Positions 26,110 to 35,044 of a DNA stretch of 64,000 nt are shown here, in pieces. Below the pieces are notes generated by a model, which was not told where the DNA came from, did no database searches, and saw only the letters and a list, made by a program, of their open reading frames with translations. The position numbers were made by a program, and so were the translations under genes. Source of the stretch: Sphingomonas sp. JUb134 (GTDB taxonomy: Bacteria; Pseudomonadota; Alphaproteobacteria; Sphingomonadales; Sphingomonadaceae). Each line of letters starts with the position of its first letter. Position 1 is the first letter of the stretch. The stretch is from positions 347,324-411,323 of the forward strand of contig NZ_SLYP02000002.1 in the NCBI RefSeq assembly GCF_004341505.2. Reading direction: 5' to 3'.

Positions 26110-26922
26110 ATGGCAAATACTATCATGATCGGCGCGATGGCGGGGGCGGCGATGCTGCTGACCGGCTCGGCCGAAGCGCCGATCGGCGCGCAGGTCCAGG
26201 TCGCGCTGCAGAAGCGGCTTCCCAAGACCAAGGTCGATGCGATCGACTGCTCCAAGGTCGACGGGCTGTGCGAGGTCGTGGCGGGTGCGAACTTGTTCTA
26301 CGTCGACAAGTCGGCGCGCTATCTCGTCATCGGCCGCGTCTATGACATGGAGACGCGGCAGGATCTGACCGCCGCCAAGCTGCTCGCGCTCAATCCCGAT
26401 ATGCTGGTGGGCGGCGCGGCGAAGGCCAATGCCACGCCCGATGCGCCCGAGGCCGGCGCGGCGCGGGCGGGTGCGCGAGTCACGACCCAGCCCGCCGTCG
26501 CCCGCACGCTCGATGTGACGCGGCTGTCGAGCAAGGGTGCGATCGTGTGGGGTTCGGGCACGCAGACGGTCACCGTCTTCTCCGATTTCCACTGCGGCTA
26601 CTGCCGCGCGCTCAGTCAGGCGCTCGAGACGATGAACGTGCGCGTCATCGAGCGCCCGATCTCGGTGCTGGGAAGCCGCGAGATCGCCGAGCAGGTGCTG
26701 TGCGCCCGCGATCGTCATGCGGCGGTCCGCGCGGCCTATGCGCAGAACCCGGTCCCGGCAGGCCCGAAGTGCGACACCAGCGGTCTCGATGAGAACGAGG
26801 CGTTCGCCAAGGCGCACGGCATCAACGGGACGCCCGTCATCGTCCGCTCCGACGGGGCGGTGATCGAGGGTTTCAGGCCCAAGGCCCAGCTCGTCGAATG
26901 GTTGAAGGGAGCCAAGTCGTGA
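26110..26922 (+). CDS. DsbC-type disulfide isomerase of the transfer operon
   Basis: 270 aa. Short signal-like N-terminus (MANTIMIGAMAGAAMLLTGSAEA), DsbC N-terminal dimerisation-like region, an Ala-rich linker (about 105-135), then a thioredoxin fold with CGYC at 162-165 in VFSDFHCGYCRAL and cis-Pro in INGTPVIV. It probably forms or corrects disulfides in Cys-rich TraN, TraU and TraV. The unusual Ala/Pro linker is longer than in DsbC of E. coli. Confidence 0.85.
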   Translation: MANTIMIGAMAGAAMLLTGSAEAPIGAQVQVALQKRLPKTKVDAIDCSKVDGLCEVVAGANLFYVDKSARYLVIGRVYDMETRQDLTAAKLLALNPDMLVGGAAKANATPDAPEAGAARAGARVTTQPAVARTLDVTRLSSKGAIVWGSGTQTVTVFSDFHCGYCRALSQALETMNVRVIERPISVLGSREIAEQVLCARDRHAAVRAAYAQNPVPAGPKCDTSGLDENEAFAKAHGINGTPVIVRSDGAVIEGFRPKAQLVEWLKGAKS

Positions 26923-27704
26923 CCCGATCCGTGATCCGCCTGCCGGCCTGCCCGGTTTCCGACTATCGCCCGCACGCCCGCGCGAAGCGTATTGCGGCGC
27001 TGGCGACGACCGCGAGCCTGGGACTGCTCGCCAGCTGCACCACGCTGGGGACCAACATCTCGGGCAAGTTCGCGTGCGGCGCGCCCGAGGGCGGCAGCTG
27101 CTCGCCGGCGACCGTCATCGATGACAAGGCGCTGGCCGAGATCACCGGCGACAGCGGCTATCATCCGGCAGGCCCGTACCAGGCACCCGCGCGCAACAGC
27201 GGGGGAACGCAGCGGATCGCCTATGCCTCGACGCCGGTGCCGGCGCAGGCGGCGGGGGTCGGGCCGCAGAAGGTGTTGCGGATCGTGTTCCCCTCGCATG
27301 TCGACGCGGCTGGGCGCTTCCACGAGACCGCGGTCGTGCAGGCGGTGGTCGACAACGGCCAGTGGCTGGCGGCGACCGACGGCCACGGTTCGGCGCTTGC
27401 CGCGACGCAGACGCTCAACGTCAGCCCCGAGATCCTCTCGCAGCTCGGCGCGCCGATCGCCGCGCTTCCCCCGGTGCCCGCCGAGGTCGCGCAGGTCGCC
27501 GCCCCGGCAGCGGCCGCAGGTGCGGCGAGCGCGGTCGGCGCACCAAGTGCGGCAGCGGTCGCGGCCGCGCGGGCCAGGGCGCGCGACGCGGCTGCTGGCA
27601 AGGGTGTGCCGATCGCCGCGACGCAGAAGCCGGCTTCGCCCGAACTCGCGTCGAGCACGCCGGGTAACCGCCCAGCGACCTTCTCGCCGCGCGTGGAGGA
27701 CTGA
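26919..27704 (+). CDS. traV: T4SS lipoprotein TraV
   Basis: 261 aa from GTG 26919, overlapping the dsbC stop. Lipobox LLASC at about residue 40, followed by the TraV signature NISGKFACGAPEGGSCSPATV with two conserved cysteines. The C-terminus (about 180-240) is Ala-rich. TraV anchors the TraK/TraB outer-membrane complex. The distance from start to lipobox is long, so an internal start is possible. Confidence 0.85.
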   Translation: MTRSVIRLPACPVSDYRPHARAKRIAALATTASLGLLASCTTLGTNISGKFACGAPEGGSCSPATVIDDKALAEITGDSGYHPAGPYQAPARNSGGTQRIAYASTPVPAQAAGVGPQKVLRIVFPSHVDAAGRFHETAVVQAVVDNGQWLAATDGHGSALAATQTLNVSPEILSQLGAPIAALPPVPAEVAQVAAPAAAAGAASAVGAPSAAAVAAARARARDAAAGKGVPIAATQKPASPELASSTPGNRPATFSPRVED

Positions 27705-27709
27705 TCGTC

Positions 27710-30274
27710 ATGGCGAAGACCGGCTTCATAGCCCGCCTGCTCGGCGATACGCGCGCACCCGACCAGGGAACACCCTCGCATGGCGCGCCGATGCTGTCGC
27801 AGTGGCTGCCGTATCGCAGCTACGACGCGCGGCACGACCTGTTCTACCAGACCGACAGCATCGCGTTCGCGCTGGAACTCGCGCCGCTCATGGGTGCGGA
27901 CGAGCGCACCGGGGAGATCATCGCGCAGATGCTGTCCGAGAGCGTCCCGCCCAGCGCGCGGGTCCAGCTGCTCGCATTCCAGAGCCCGCGTGTGGGCGCG
28001 CTGATCGCGCAATATGCGCTGCCGCGCTACAAGGCGGGCGGCATCCATCGCAAGATCGCCGAGCGGCGGTCGGCGTTCCTGCGTCACGGCGCATGGGTAT
28101 CGATGTCGAAGGACGGACCGTTCCACGTCCGCAACCATCGCATCTTCCTGTCGGTCTCGATCCGTAGCGGGAAGGCGACACCGGAGGAGCTGACCGGCGT
28201 CCGCGACAGCATCGTCTCGACGCTGCAGTCGATCGACATGCCGGCAACCCGGCTGAAGCCGGTCGATCTGATCGCGCTGATCGACGACATCACCGCGCCG
28301 GCGTTCGACGTCTCCGACCACGTCTCGGAATATTCAGAACTCGATCCGATCGCCGACCAATGCGTGCGGCGCGACGTCCAGACCGTCGTCCAGGCCGACC
28401 GCCTGCTGGTATCGGCCGAGCCGCTGCGCGCGGTGACGAACCTGTCGGGCGAGACGCAGTATCAGGAGATCCGGCCCGACACGTTCGACTATCGCTTCTT
28501 CTCGGTCAGGAACCTGCCGAACCGCTGGGCGCCGTGGGACGTGCAGAAGCTGATCGGCGACATGTTCTCCGACAAGCTGCGCCCGGGGTGCCCGACTCTC
28601 ACGTCGCTATGCCTGTGCTACCAGGACGAACAGGCCGCCTCGTCTAAGGCCGGTTACAAGTTCATGCGTACGTCGAGCCTGGCGGACTCGAAGTCGGCGC
28701 GGCTGCTCCCGCAGCTGAAGGACCAGAGCCGCGAATGGGAGCATGTCACCCAGGAGCTGCGTCTCGGCAAGAAGCTGGTGCAGGCCTATTATGCGGTAGG
28801 CATCATCAGCCCGAAGGGGCAGGGGGACGCTAACGAGCGCACCGTCAAGTCGATGTACAAGGCGGCCGGGTGGGACCTGCTCGACGAGCGGTTCCTCCAG
28901 ATCATGGCGTTCATGTCGTGTCTGCCGATGACGCTCGGCAACGGGCTCGACAGCGACCTGAAGCGCATGAAGCGGCTGCGCACGATGCTGACCTCGACCG
29001 CGGCGAATATGCTGCCGATCCAGGGCGAGTATCTCGGCGGGCATCTGCCGCACCTGATGTTCATCGGGCGGCGCGGCCAGCCCTTCTTCTGGTCGCCGTT
29101 CGAGAACAAGGCCGGCAACCACAATGTCGCGGTGTTCGGCAAGTCCGGCTCGGGCAAGTCGGTCGCGCTGCAAGAGCTGTGCGCGGCGTTCGCCGGCGTG
29201 GGCGCCAAGATCATCGTGATCGATGACGGCCGCTCGTTCGAGCATATGGCCAAGAGCCTGGGCGGCAACTTCGTCGAGTTTCGCCTGCGCGACGGGTTCA
29301 GCCTCAATCCGTTCTCGATGATCGACGAGACGCTGGTGGCGCAGGACGAGGATTATCTCGTCGACGCGCTGGCGATGCTCAAGTCGATCATCGGGCAGAT
29401 GGGCCGTCACATCGACAAGCTCAACGACACCGAGCGCGGTCTGATCGATCGTGCGGTCAACCAGGTGTGGGAGGCCAAGGGCAGGGGAGGGTGCGTCGAC
29501 GACGTGATCGAGGCGCTCGGCTCCGACGGCTCTGTGCAGGGGACGGATCTCGCGATCGCGATGTTCCCGTTCTCGGGAAAGGGCACCTACGGCAGCTTCT
29601 TCACCGGTGAGGCGTCGGTGGACATGTCGAACGCGCTAACGGTGTTCGAACTCTCGGACCTGTCGAGCCGCGAGGAACTGCGCTCGGTCGTGCTGACCGC
29701 GATCATGTTCATGTCGTCGCAGACGATGCGCCGGATGGACCGCCAGATCCCCAAGGCGCTGCTGATCGACGAGGCGTGGCAGATGCTGCGCGGTGGGTCG
29801 ATGGCCGATTTCGTCGAGACCTACAGCCGAACCTGCCGCAAATATGGCGCCTCGCTCATCACCGCGACGCAGAGCCTCAACGACTATTACAAGTCGGAAG
29901 GGAGCCTCGCGGCGCTGGAGAACTCCGACTGGTCGGTCATCCTGATGCAGAAGCCCGACACGATCTCGGACTTCCAGAAGCACGGCCGCTTCGACATGGA
30001 CCCCTACACCGAAAGCCTGCTGCGTTCGCTGAAGCGCAACGGCGCGGAATATTCCGACATCCTCATCAAGGGGCCGGAATCGATGGCGGTCGGGCGGCTC
30101 GTCCTCGATAAATATTCGGCGACGCTCTATTCCTCCAGCCCGCAGACCTTCGCCGATATCGAGCATCTGATCGACCTCGGCTGTTCGATGGACGAGGCGA
30201 TCGAACGCGTCGCCTTCCCCGAGGAATATCGCGACAATCCTCCGGGCGAGCCCTGGGTGGAGGCGGCGGAATGA
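27710..30274 (+). CDS. traC: T4SS ATPase TraC (VirB4-like)
   Basis: 854 aa. Cytoplasmic ATPase that powers pilus assembly and is essential for transfer. Walker A GKSGSGKS at 477-484 in NVAVFGKSGSGKSVALQEL, Walker B KALLIDEAWQML (about 683-692), and ITATQSLNDYY of the sensor region after it. The N-terminal half (about 30-330) is the TraC-F domain. ATG 27710 follows the traV stop by 5 bp; the end overlaps the next gene by 4 bp. Confidence 0.95.
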   Translation: MAKTGFIARLLGDTRAPDQGTPSHGAPMLSQWLPYRSYDARHDLFYQTDSIAFALELAPLMGADERTGEIIAQMLSESVPPSARVQLLAFQSPRVGALIAQYALPRYKAGGIHRKIAERRSAFLRHGAWVSMSKDGPFHVRNHRIFLSVSIRSGKATPEELTGVRDSIVSTLQSIDMPATRLKPVDLIALIDDITAPAFDVSDHVSEYSELDPIADQCVRRDVQTVVQADRLLVSAEPLRAVTNLSGETQYQEIRPDTFDYRFFSVRNLPNRWAPWDVQKLIGDMFSDKLRPGCPTLTSLCLCYQDEQAASSKAGYKFMRTSSLADSKSARLLPQLKDQSREWEHVTQELRLGKKLVQAYYAVGIISPKGQGDANERTVKSMYKAAGWDLLDERFLQIMAFMSCLPMTLGNGLDSDLKRMKRLRTMLTSTAANMLPIQGEYLGGHLPHLMFIGRRGQPFFWSPFENKAGNHNVAVFGKSGSGKSVALQELCAAFAGVGAKIIVIDDGRSFEHMAKSLGGNFVEFRLRDGFSLNPFSMIDETLVAQDEDYLVDALAMLKSIIGQMGRHIDKLNDTERGLIDRAVNQVWEAKGRGGCVDDVIEALGSDGSVQGTDLAIAMFPFSGKGTYGSFFTGEASVDMSNALTVFELSDLSSREELRSVVLTAIMFMSSQTMRRMDRQIPKALLIDEAWQMLRGGSMADFVETYSRTCRKYGASLITATQSLNDYYKSEGSLAALENSDWSVILMQKPDTISDFQKHGRFDMDPYTESLLRSLKRNGAEYSDILIKGPESMAVGRLVLDKYSATLYSSSPQTFADIEHLIDLGCSMDEAIERVAFPEEYRDNPPGEPWVEAAE

Positions 30275-30645
30275 ACGCCTTCACGCACGAGCGCGACTGG
30301 CGTACGCCGACCGCGACCGACTGGAAACGCACGGGCACGCGCGCGATCGGCGACGCCTGCTACATCCTGTTGCGGGTGTCGGGCTGGATGGCGATGACGC
30401 TGCTCGCGACCTTCGGCGTCGCGATCCTGTTCTTCCTGATGCTAGGCGACTTCACCGCGCTCGGCTTCTTCTCGCAGGTCGCCAACCTCGGCACGCGCTT
30501 CGTCGCGGCCGACCAGGCACGCCGCGCGGCGTTCGGCGACCAGCTGTTCGTCGTGTGGCTGGTCGCGTTCGGCATCGTCGCCGTGACCCGCGTGCGCCTG
30601 CTCGGCGCGATCATCACTTCCACGAAAGGCCCCCGTCATGGTTGA
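30271..30645 (+). CDS. Small inner-membrane protein of the tra operon, unknown
   Basis: 124 aa. ATGA overlap with traC and 8-bp overlap with the trbI-like gene, so it belongs to the operon. Two hydrophobic segments (about 34-58 MAMTLLATFGVAILFFLML; about 90-110) with short polar ends. No F-plasmid counterpart recognised; at this position F has trbI directly. Confidence 0.7.
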   Translation: MNAFTHERDWRTPTATDWKRTGTRAIGDACYILLRVSGWMAMTLLATFGVAILFFLMLGDFTALGFFSQVANLGTRFVAADQARRAAFGDQLFVVWLVAFGIVAVTRVRLLGAIITSTKGPRHG

Positions 30646-31318
30646 TGTTCTCGATCGTCCCGAGGTCGCGTCCGCGGCGGTGCAACCGTCCGCTCCGGCC
30701 CCGGCACCCCGTGATGACGCTGCCGGTGCGGCACCGCGCCGTCCGGTCGCGGACAAGGTGGATCGCCGCAAGCCGCAGGGCCTGCCCGTCATCGCCTATG
30801 TCGCGGTCGCGCTGGCGGTCGCGGTACTGCTCTGGGGGGCGTGGGTGACCAAGCATCTCCTTGCCCCGCCCGCGACCGTGCCGATGGCGAGCGTCCGGCT
30901 CGAAGGCATCGTCTCGGAATATGTCCAGGCGCAGAGCCACAGTAACGGCCAGCCCCAACAGGTGGCCGCGCAGACCCAGGCCTTCATGTCCGCGCTCGAC
31001 GACGAGATGAAGAAGGTCGGCGCGAGCGGCACCACCGTCCTCGTCGGCGAGGCGGTCCTCTCGAAGAACGTCCCCGATATCACCGACCAGATCCGCCGCG
31101 CGGTCTTCGCGCGCGTGCCGCTCCCCGCGGCCGCGCCGAACACCCCGGCCGGTCCCGCGGTCGGTGCGATGCTTCCCCAAGCCTCCGGGAACGTCGCGCC
31201 GGCCGCGCCAGGGGCGGCGGTCCCGACCGCTTCGCCGTTCGGGCCTGCGCCGGTCTCGCCGGTCGAGGCGACGGTCACCCAGTCCGCGCCGGGAGGGGTC
31301 GATGGCAGCGGCAACTGA
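30638..31318 (+). CDS. trbI: TrbI-like T4SS protein (F type)
   Basis: 226 aa. Pro/Ala-rich cytoplasmic start, one TM helix at about 48-68 (GLPVIAYVAVALAVAVLLWG), then a periplasmic segment with MASVRLEGIVSEYVQA and TTVLVGEAVLSKNVPDITDQ, matching F-type TrbI (motif AV--G--DIT). The C-terminal 55 residues are a low-complexity Ala/Pro tail not typical of F TrbI. TrbI affects pilus retraction in F. Confidence 0.75.
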   Translation: MVDVLDRPEVASAAVQPSAPAPAPRDDAAGAAPRRPVADKVDRRKPQGLPVIAYVAVALAVAVLLWGAWVTKHLLAPPATVPMASVRLEGIVSEYVQAQSHSNGQPQQVAAQTQAFMSALDDEMKKVGASGTTVLVGEAVLSKNVPDITDQIRRAVFARVPLPAAAPNTPAGPAVGAMLPQASGNVAPAAPGAAVPTASPFGPAPVSPVEATVTQSAPGGVDGSGN

Positions 31319-31895
31319 GGCGCTGGCGCGGGTCGGTCATGCGGCTCCCACGGCGGTTGACGTCGCCGGGGACCGCGCGGCCCGCAAGGCGCTGATCGTC
31401 AAGCGGGTCCGCCAGTGGAGCGCGGTCGCGCTGCTCGGGATCGTGTGGGGCGGCTACAACTCGATCGCCGCGTGGCGCGAGACGCACGCCTTCATGATAA
31501 ACGCGAGCGAGAGCCTCCCCAACTGGGCGTTCTTCATCCAGCGCGGCCGCGTGCCCGCCAAGGGCGACTATGTGTTCTTCGCGCCGCCCGAGGGCGAGCT
31601 GGTGCGCCGCCACTTCGGACCGGATTCGGGACCGTTCGGCAAGCGCGTGATCGGCGAGGCCGGGGCGCTGGTCGAGCATCGCGGGAAATGGGTCTATGTC
31701 GACGGCGTCCGCGTCGCGCACATGAAGCCGCGCTCGCGCTTCGGCGAGGTGCTGACGCCGGGACCGGTCGGGCGCGTTCCCGAGGGCTGCTATTATGTCG
31801 GCACCGCACACCCCGACGGGTTCGACAGCCGCTACGGCGAGATCGGCTTTGCCTGCGCGAAGCAGATCATCGGCACCGGGACGCCGATCCTGTGA
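31302..31895 (+). CDS. S26-family signal peptidase (TraF/LepB type)
   Basis: 197 aa from ATG 31302 with GGGAGGGG upstream and a 17-bp overlap with trbI. N-terminal TM helix (about 35-52), then catalytic Ser in INASESLPNWAFF, and the lysine-bearing FGKRVIGEAGALVEHRGKWV followed by VPEGCYYVGTAHPDGFDSRY, an S26 pattern. It probably matures the pilin. Conjugative TraF-type peptidases of P-type systems look like this; F plasmid itself has none, since its pilin is cut by host LepB. Confidence 0.85.
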   Translation: MAAATEALARVGHAAPTAVDVAGDRAARKALIVKRVRQWSAVALLGIVWGGYNSIAAWRETHAFMINASESLPNWAFFIQRGRVPAKGDYVFFAPPEGELVRRHFGPDSGPFGKRVIGEAGALVEHRGKWVYVDGVRVAHMKPRSRFGEVLTPGPVGRVPEGCYYVGTAHPDGFDSRYGEIGFACAKQIIGTGTPIL

Positions 31896-32551
31896 TCCGG
31901 CGCGCGGGCCTTTTCGGCGGAACCCTGGGCGTGGCGCTGGTCGCCTCGTCGTCCTGGCCGATCGTGCAGGGCGCGCTCGCAAAGGATCACGGCGTGATGG
32001 GCCAGACCTGGGCGATCGCCGAGCCGGATCTGCTGGCGACGATCGATACCCGGCTGAAGACGCTGCAGGCCAATGGCGGCATCGAGCGCATGCAGACGGC
32101 GCTGCGTGAAAAAACCGAGGAACGTGTCCGCAACCCGATCCCCGTCGCCGGCATCGGCGCGGTGCGCGAGAGCCGCAGCTGGACGTTCGACCCGACGATC
32201 GTGCTCGATCAGGACATCCAGGACCAGAAGGGCCGGCTCGTCGCGCGCGCCGGGCAGCGGGTCAATCCGCTGTCGTTCGTCGCGATGAAGACCGACCTCG
32301 TGTTTATCGACGGCCGCGACGATGCGCAGGTCGACTGGGCGCTGAAGCGGTGGACCGCGCAGAATGCCAAGATCATCTTCGTCGCCGGCTCGCCGTTCAA
32401 CCGCATGGGCGAGAAGAAGCGCCGCTTCTTCTTCGACCAGCAGGGCAAGCTCACCAGCCATTTCGGGATCGCGCGCGTCCCCGCCGTGGTCGAACCGGCG
32501 GGCCAGGTGCTCAAGATCAGCGAGATCGAGATGTCGGGAGCGGGCGCATGA
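31892..32551 (+). CDS. traW: T4SS periplasmic protein TraW
   Basis: 219 aa from GTG 31892, overlapping the peptidase stop. Signal peptide (about 1-30), then TWAIAEPDLLATIDTRLKTL, NPIPVAGIGAVRESRSWTFD with the TraW P-P-G-A-RSW signature, and WALKRWTAQNAKIIFVAGSP. TraW works with TrbC and TraU in pilus assembly. Confidence 0.9.
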   Translation: MIRRAGLFGGTLGVALVASSSWPIVQGALAKDHGVMGQTWAIAEPDLLATIDTRLKTLQANGGIERMQTALREKTEERVRNPIPVAGIGAVRESRSWTFDPTIVLDQDIQDQKGRLVARAGQRVNPLSFVAMKTDLVFIDGRDDAQVDWALKRWTAQNAKIIFVAGSPFNRMGEKKRRFFFDQQGKLTSHFGIARVPAVVEPAGQVLKISEIEMSGAGA

Positions 32552-32835
32552 TGTGGCTCGATATTCTCAGGACGCCGATGGCCGCGCCCGAGACGCCGGC
32601 CCTCAAGGCGATGCGGCTCGCGATCCTGTGGTCGGCGATCGGGCTGGCGATCGCCATCTGCGCGTTGCAGCCGCTGCGCGCGGTGCTCGGCGCCGGGGCA
32701 GGGGGCGCGCTTGCCGGACTGGTGCTGGCGCTGGTCGTGCTGGTGCCGGTGTATGTGATCGCCAAGAACCGGGCCGATAACGCTTTCCTTGACGCAAGCC
32801 TCGCGGCGCAGCCGGACGGGGAGGGCAGGGCATGA
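32548..32835 (+). CDS. Small inner-membrane protein of the tra operon, unknown
   Basis: 95 aa. ATGATG at the traW stop offers two adjacent starts. Two hydrophobic helices at about 25-43 (LAILWSAIGLAIAICALQP) and 48-70 (GAGGALAGLVLALVVLVPVYV). It overlaps the next gene by 4 bp. No family recognised; probably specific to sphingomonad-type F systems. Confidence 0.7.
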   Translation: MMWLDILRTPMAAPETPALKAMRLAILWSAIGLAIAICALQPLRAVLGAGAGGALAGLVLALVVLVPVYVIAKNRADNAFLDASLAAQPDGEGRA

Positions 32836-33278
32836 CGACTGAGCGCATCAGCCTGATCGCGCGCTACGCGCTTCTGTGTGTCGCGGCAGTCGGCTTCGGG
32901 TGGACATATGTTCTCGCCATATTCGCGCTGTTCCCGGCCTGGATGTTCTTTCCCGTCGTCGCCTTGTCGATGGTCGTATCGATCGCGACCGTGGCGTTGC
33001 TCTCGAGCGTCCCTGCGCTGCTGTTCCTGTCCCGCGTGCATTGCGAGATCGAGTCCCTCGTACGAAGGCTTCTCGGGGGCCGTGCCGATCCGGTGACCGC
33101 CGCGTCGATCGGAAACGAAATCGATGTCGTCCTTGCCGAAAGCGGGCGGACGATATCGGTTGGCAAACGCCGTGCGCTGGTGCGCGCGCTGGCCGATCAG
33201 TCGATAAGCTTCGATGGACGCGACCGCGCCCGGATGGTGCCCCTGGTCATCGCTTTCTCCGAGGAGCCCGGCGCATGA
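32832..33278 (+). CDS. Inner-membrane protein of the tra operon, unknown
   Basis: 148 aa. Two TM helices in the first 70 residues (YALLCVAAVGFGWTYVLAIF; VVALSMVVSIATVALLSSVP) and a soluble C-terminal half of about 75 residues containing DPVTAASIGNEIDVVLAES. It overlaps both neighbours (4 bp each), so it is translationally coupled. Not recognised in F. Confidence 0.7.
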   Translation: MTTERISLIARYALLCVAAVGFGWTYVLAIFALFPAWMFFPVVALSMVVSIATVALLSSVPALLFLSRVHCEIESLVRRLLGGRADPVTAASIGNEIDVVLAESGRTISVGKRRALVRALADQSISFDGRDRARMVPLVIAFSEEPGA

Positions 33279-34288
33279 TCCGCCGCCTGCTCACCCTGCT
33301 CGGCATGATCGCCGCGTTCGCGCTGCTGCCGGCGCCGGCGAGCGCGCTCCCGGCCAACTGCACCGGCAAGTTCGTCAACCCGATCACCGACGTCTGCTGG
33401 TCTTGCCTGTTCCCGCTGTCGGTGGGCGGCGCGCATATCTGGCCGGGAAGCCGACCCGACACCAAGAACCCGAGCCTGCCGGTCTGTGCGTGCGGTTCAC
33501 CGATCCCGCGCATCGGCATCTCGATCGGCTTCTGGGAGCCGGCGCGGCTCGTCGATGTGACCACCAAGCCGTGGTGCTTCCCGAACCTGGGCGGGCTTCG
33601 CCTCAATCCGGGGCTCGATATCGGGCAGGGGCAGTATACCGGCCCGCTCATCAAGGGCGGTTCGACCCAGGCCAGCGCGAACTGGCAGGCGCATTACTAC
33701 GTCTATCCCTTGCTCTACTGGATGGAGATCCTGACCGACTTCCTGTGCTTCGAGCAGGCCTCGTTCGACGTAGCCTACATGACCGAGATCGATCCGCTCT
33801 GGAACGATGACGTGCTGACCACGCTCATCAATCCCGAGGTCGCCTTGTTCAACAATCCGATCGCGGTCGCCGCCTGCGCGGCTGACTGCGTCGCGGCGAG
33901 CGCGAAGCTGCCGATCGACCCGATGTTCTGGTGCTCAGGCTGCAACGGCTCGATGTTTCCGATGAACGGCAACATCGCGGCGCACAATTCGCCGGTCCAG
34001 TCGTCGCGTCTCGCGGCCGAGCGACTCCTGTTCAAGATGCACCGGCAAGGGCTGGCCTGGGGCACCGCTGGATCGAAGGCGCTCTGCAACAAGTACGTCA
34101 TGCCGATCCTGAAGAAGTCGCAATACCGCATCCAGATGACCAATCCGACGCCCACGGTGAGCGGCAAATATGCCTGCTCGCCGATCGGCGCGACGACGCT
34201 CCCGCCCGACGCGGGCCGGGCCTTCCCCGTCAAGGGCGAGGACTTCGGCTACCTGCTCTGGCGCAAGCGCAACTGCTGCATGCTGTGA
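33275..34288 (+). CDS. traU: T4SS periplasmic protein TraU
   Basis: 337 aa, usual size. Signal peptide ending at ASA-LP (about residue 25), then NCTGKFVNPITDVCWSCLFP, the TraU signature, and many paired cysteines (CACGSPIPRIGISIGFWEPA; FWCSGCNGSMFP). TraU is required for DNA transfer and is disulfide-rich, which fits the operon DsbC and TraF. Confidence 0.93.
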   Translation: MIRRLLTLLGMIAAFALLPAPASALPANCTGKFVNPITDVCWSCLFPLSVGGAHIWPGSRPDTKNPSLPVCACGSPIPRIGISIGFWEPARLVDVTTKPWCFPNLGGLRLNPGLDIGQGQYTGPLIKGGSTQASANWQAHYYVYPLLYWMEILTDFLCFEQASFDVAYMTEIDPLWNDDVLTTLINPEVALFNNPIAVAACAADCVAASAKLPIDPMFWCSGCNGSMFPMNGNIAAHNSPVQSSRLAAERLLFKMHRQGLAWGTAGSKALCNKYVMPILKKSQYRIQMTNPTPTVSGKYACSPIGATTLPPDAGRAFPVKGEDFGYLLWRKRNCCML

Positions 34289-34297
34289 GGACCTGAC

Positions 34298-35041
34298 ATG
34301 AAGAAGTTCCTCCTTTCCGCGCTCGCTATCGCCTCGGTCGGCACCGGCTGCGCGGTTCTCGCGCAGACCGTCGAGGGGCTCGACCTCGACGCGATCCGCG
34401 CGCGATCGGCGAAGTCCGAACAGGACGCGACCGCGCTCGTGAACGAGGTCGAGCGGCGCGGCGACGCGTTCCGCAAGGATGCGCAGACCGTGCAGGCGGT
34501 CGCGCTGGAGCAGATGCGCACGATCGACAAGGCGAGCCTGCCCAGGGGACCGGCGGGCGCGATCGACTTCGACGAGATGATCCAGGCCGCCTCGGCCAAC
34601 CTCAAGGAGAACCAGGGCACCGCGCCGCAGTTCATGGTGTTCGTGTCCACCTCGATGCCCGAACAGGCGCTGAAGCGGATCATTGCCGATACCTCGGCCG
34701 CTGGCGGCGTCGTGGTGTTCCGGGGCTTCCCCGGCAATTCGGGGAAGGCGTTCATCGCCGCGCTCTCCAAGGTGGTCGAGAAGGACCAGCAGTTCGCCTC
34801 GATCGGGATCGACCCGCGCCTGTTCCGCGCGTTCGATGTGACCGCGGTTCCGACGATGGTGGTCTCGTCGAGCGACTTCACGCCGTGCGACGGCCTCACC
34901 TGCAAGACGACGCCGCCTCCGTTCGATCGCATCGAGGGCAACGTCACGGTGCGCTACGCGCTGGAGACGTTCGCGGGCGAGAATGGCCCTGGCGCGCTGG
35001 TCGCACGGACCGCGCTCGCCAACCTCGGCCGGAATCCCTGA
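34298..35041 (+). CDS. trbC: T4SS protein TrbC (F type)
   Basis: 247 aa. Signal peptide (MKKFLLSALAIASVGTGCAV, cut near LAQ), a helical region, then PQFMVFVSTSMPEQALKRII, VVFRGFPGNSGKAFIAA and the thioredoxin-like VTAVPTMVVS, all typical of TrbC-F. It interacts with TraW. SD-bearing gap of 9 bp after traU. Confidence 0.9.
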   Translation: MKKFLLSALAIASVGTGCAVLAQTVEGLDLDAIRARSAKSEQDATALVNEVERRGDAFRKDAQTVQAVALEQMRTIDKASLPRGPAGAIDFDEMIQAASANLKENQGTAPQFMVFVSTSMPEQALKRIIADTSAAGGVVVFRGFPGNSGKAFIAALSKVVEKDQQFASIGIDPRLFRAFDVTAVPTMVVSSSDFTPCDGLTCKTTPPPFDRIEGNVTVRYALETFAGENGPGALVARTALANLGRNP

Positions 35042-35044
35042 ACC

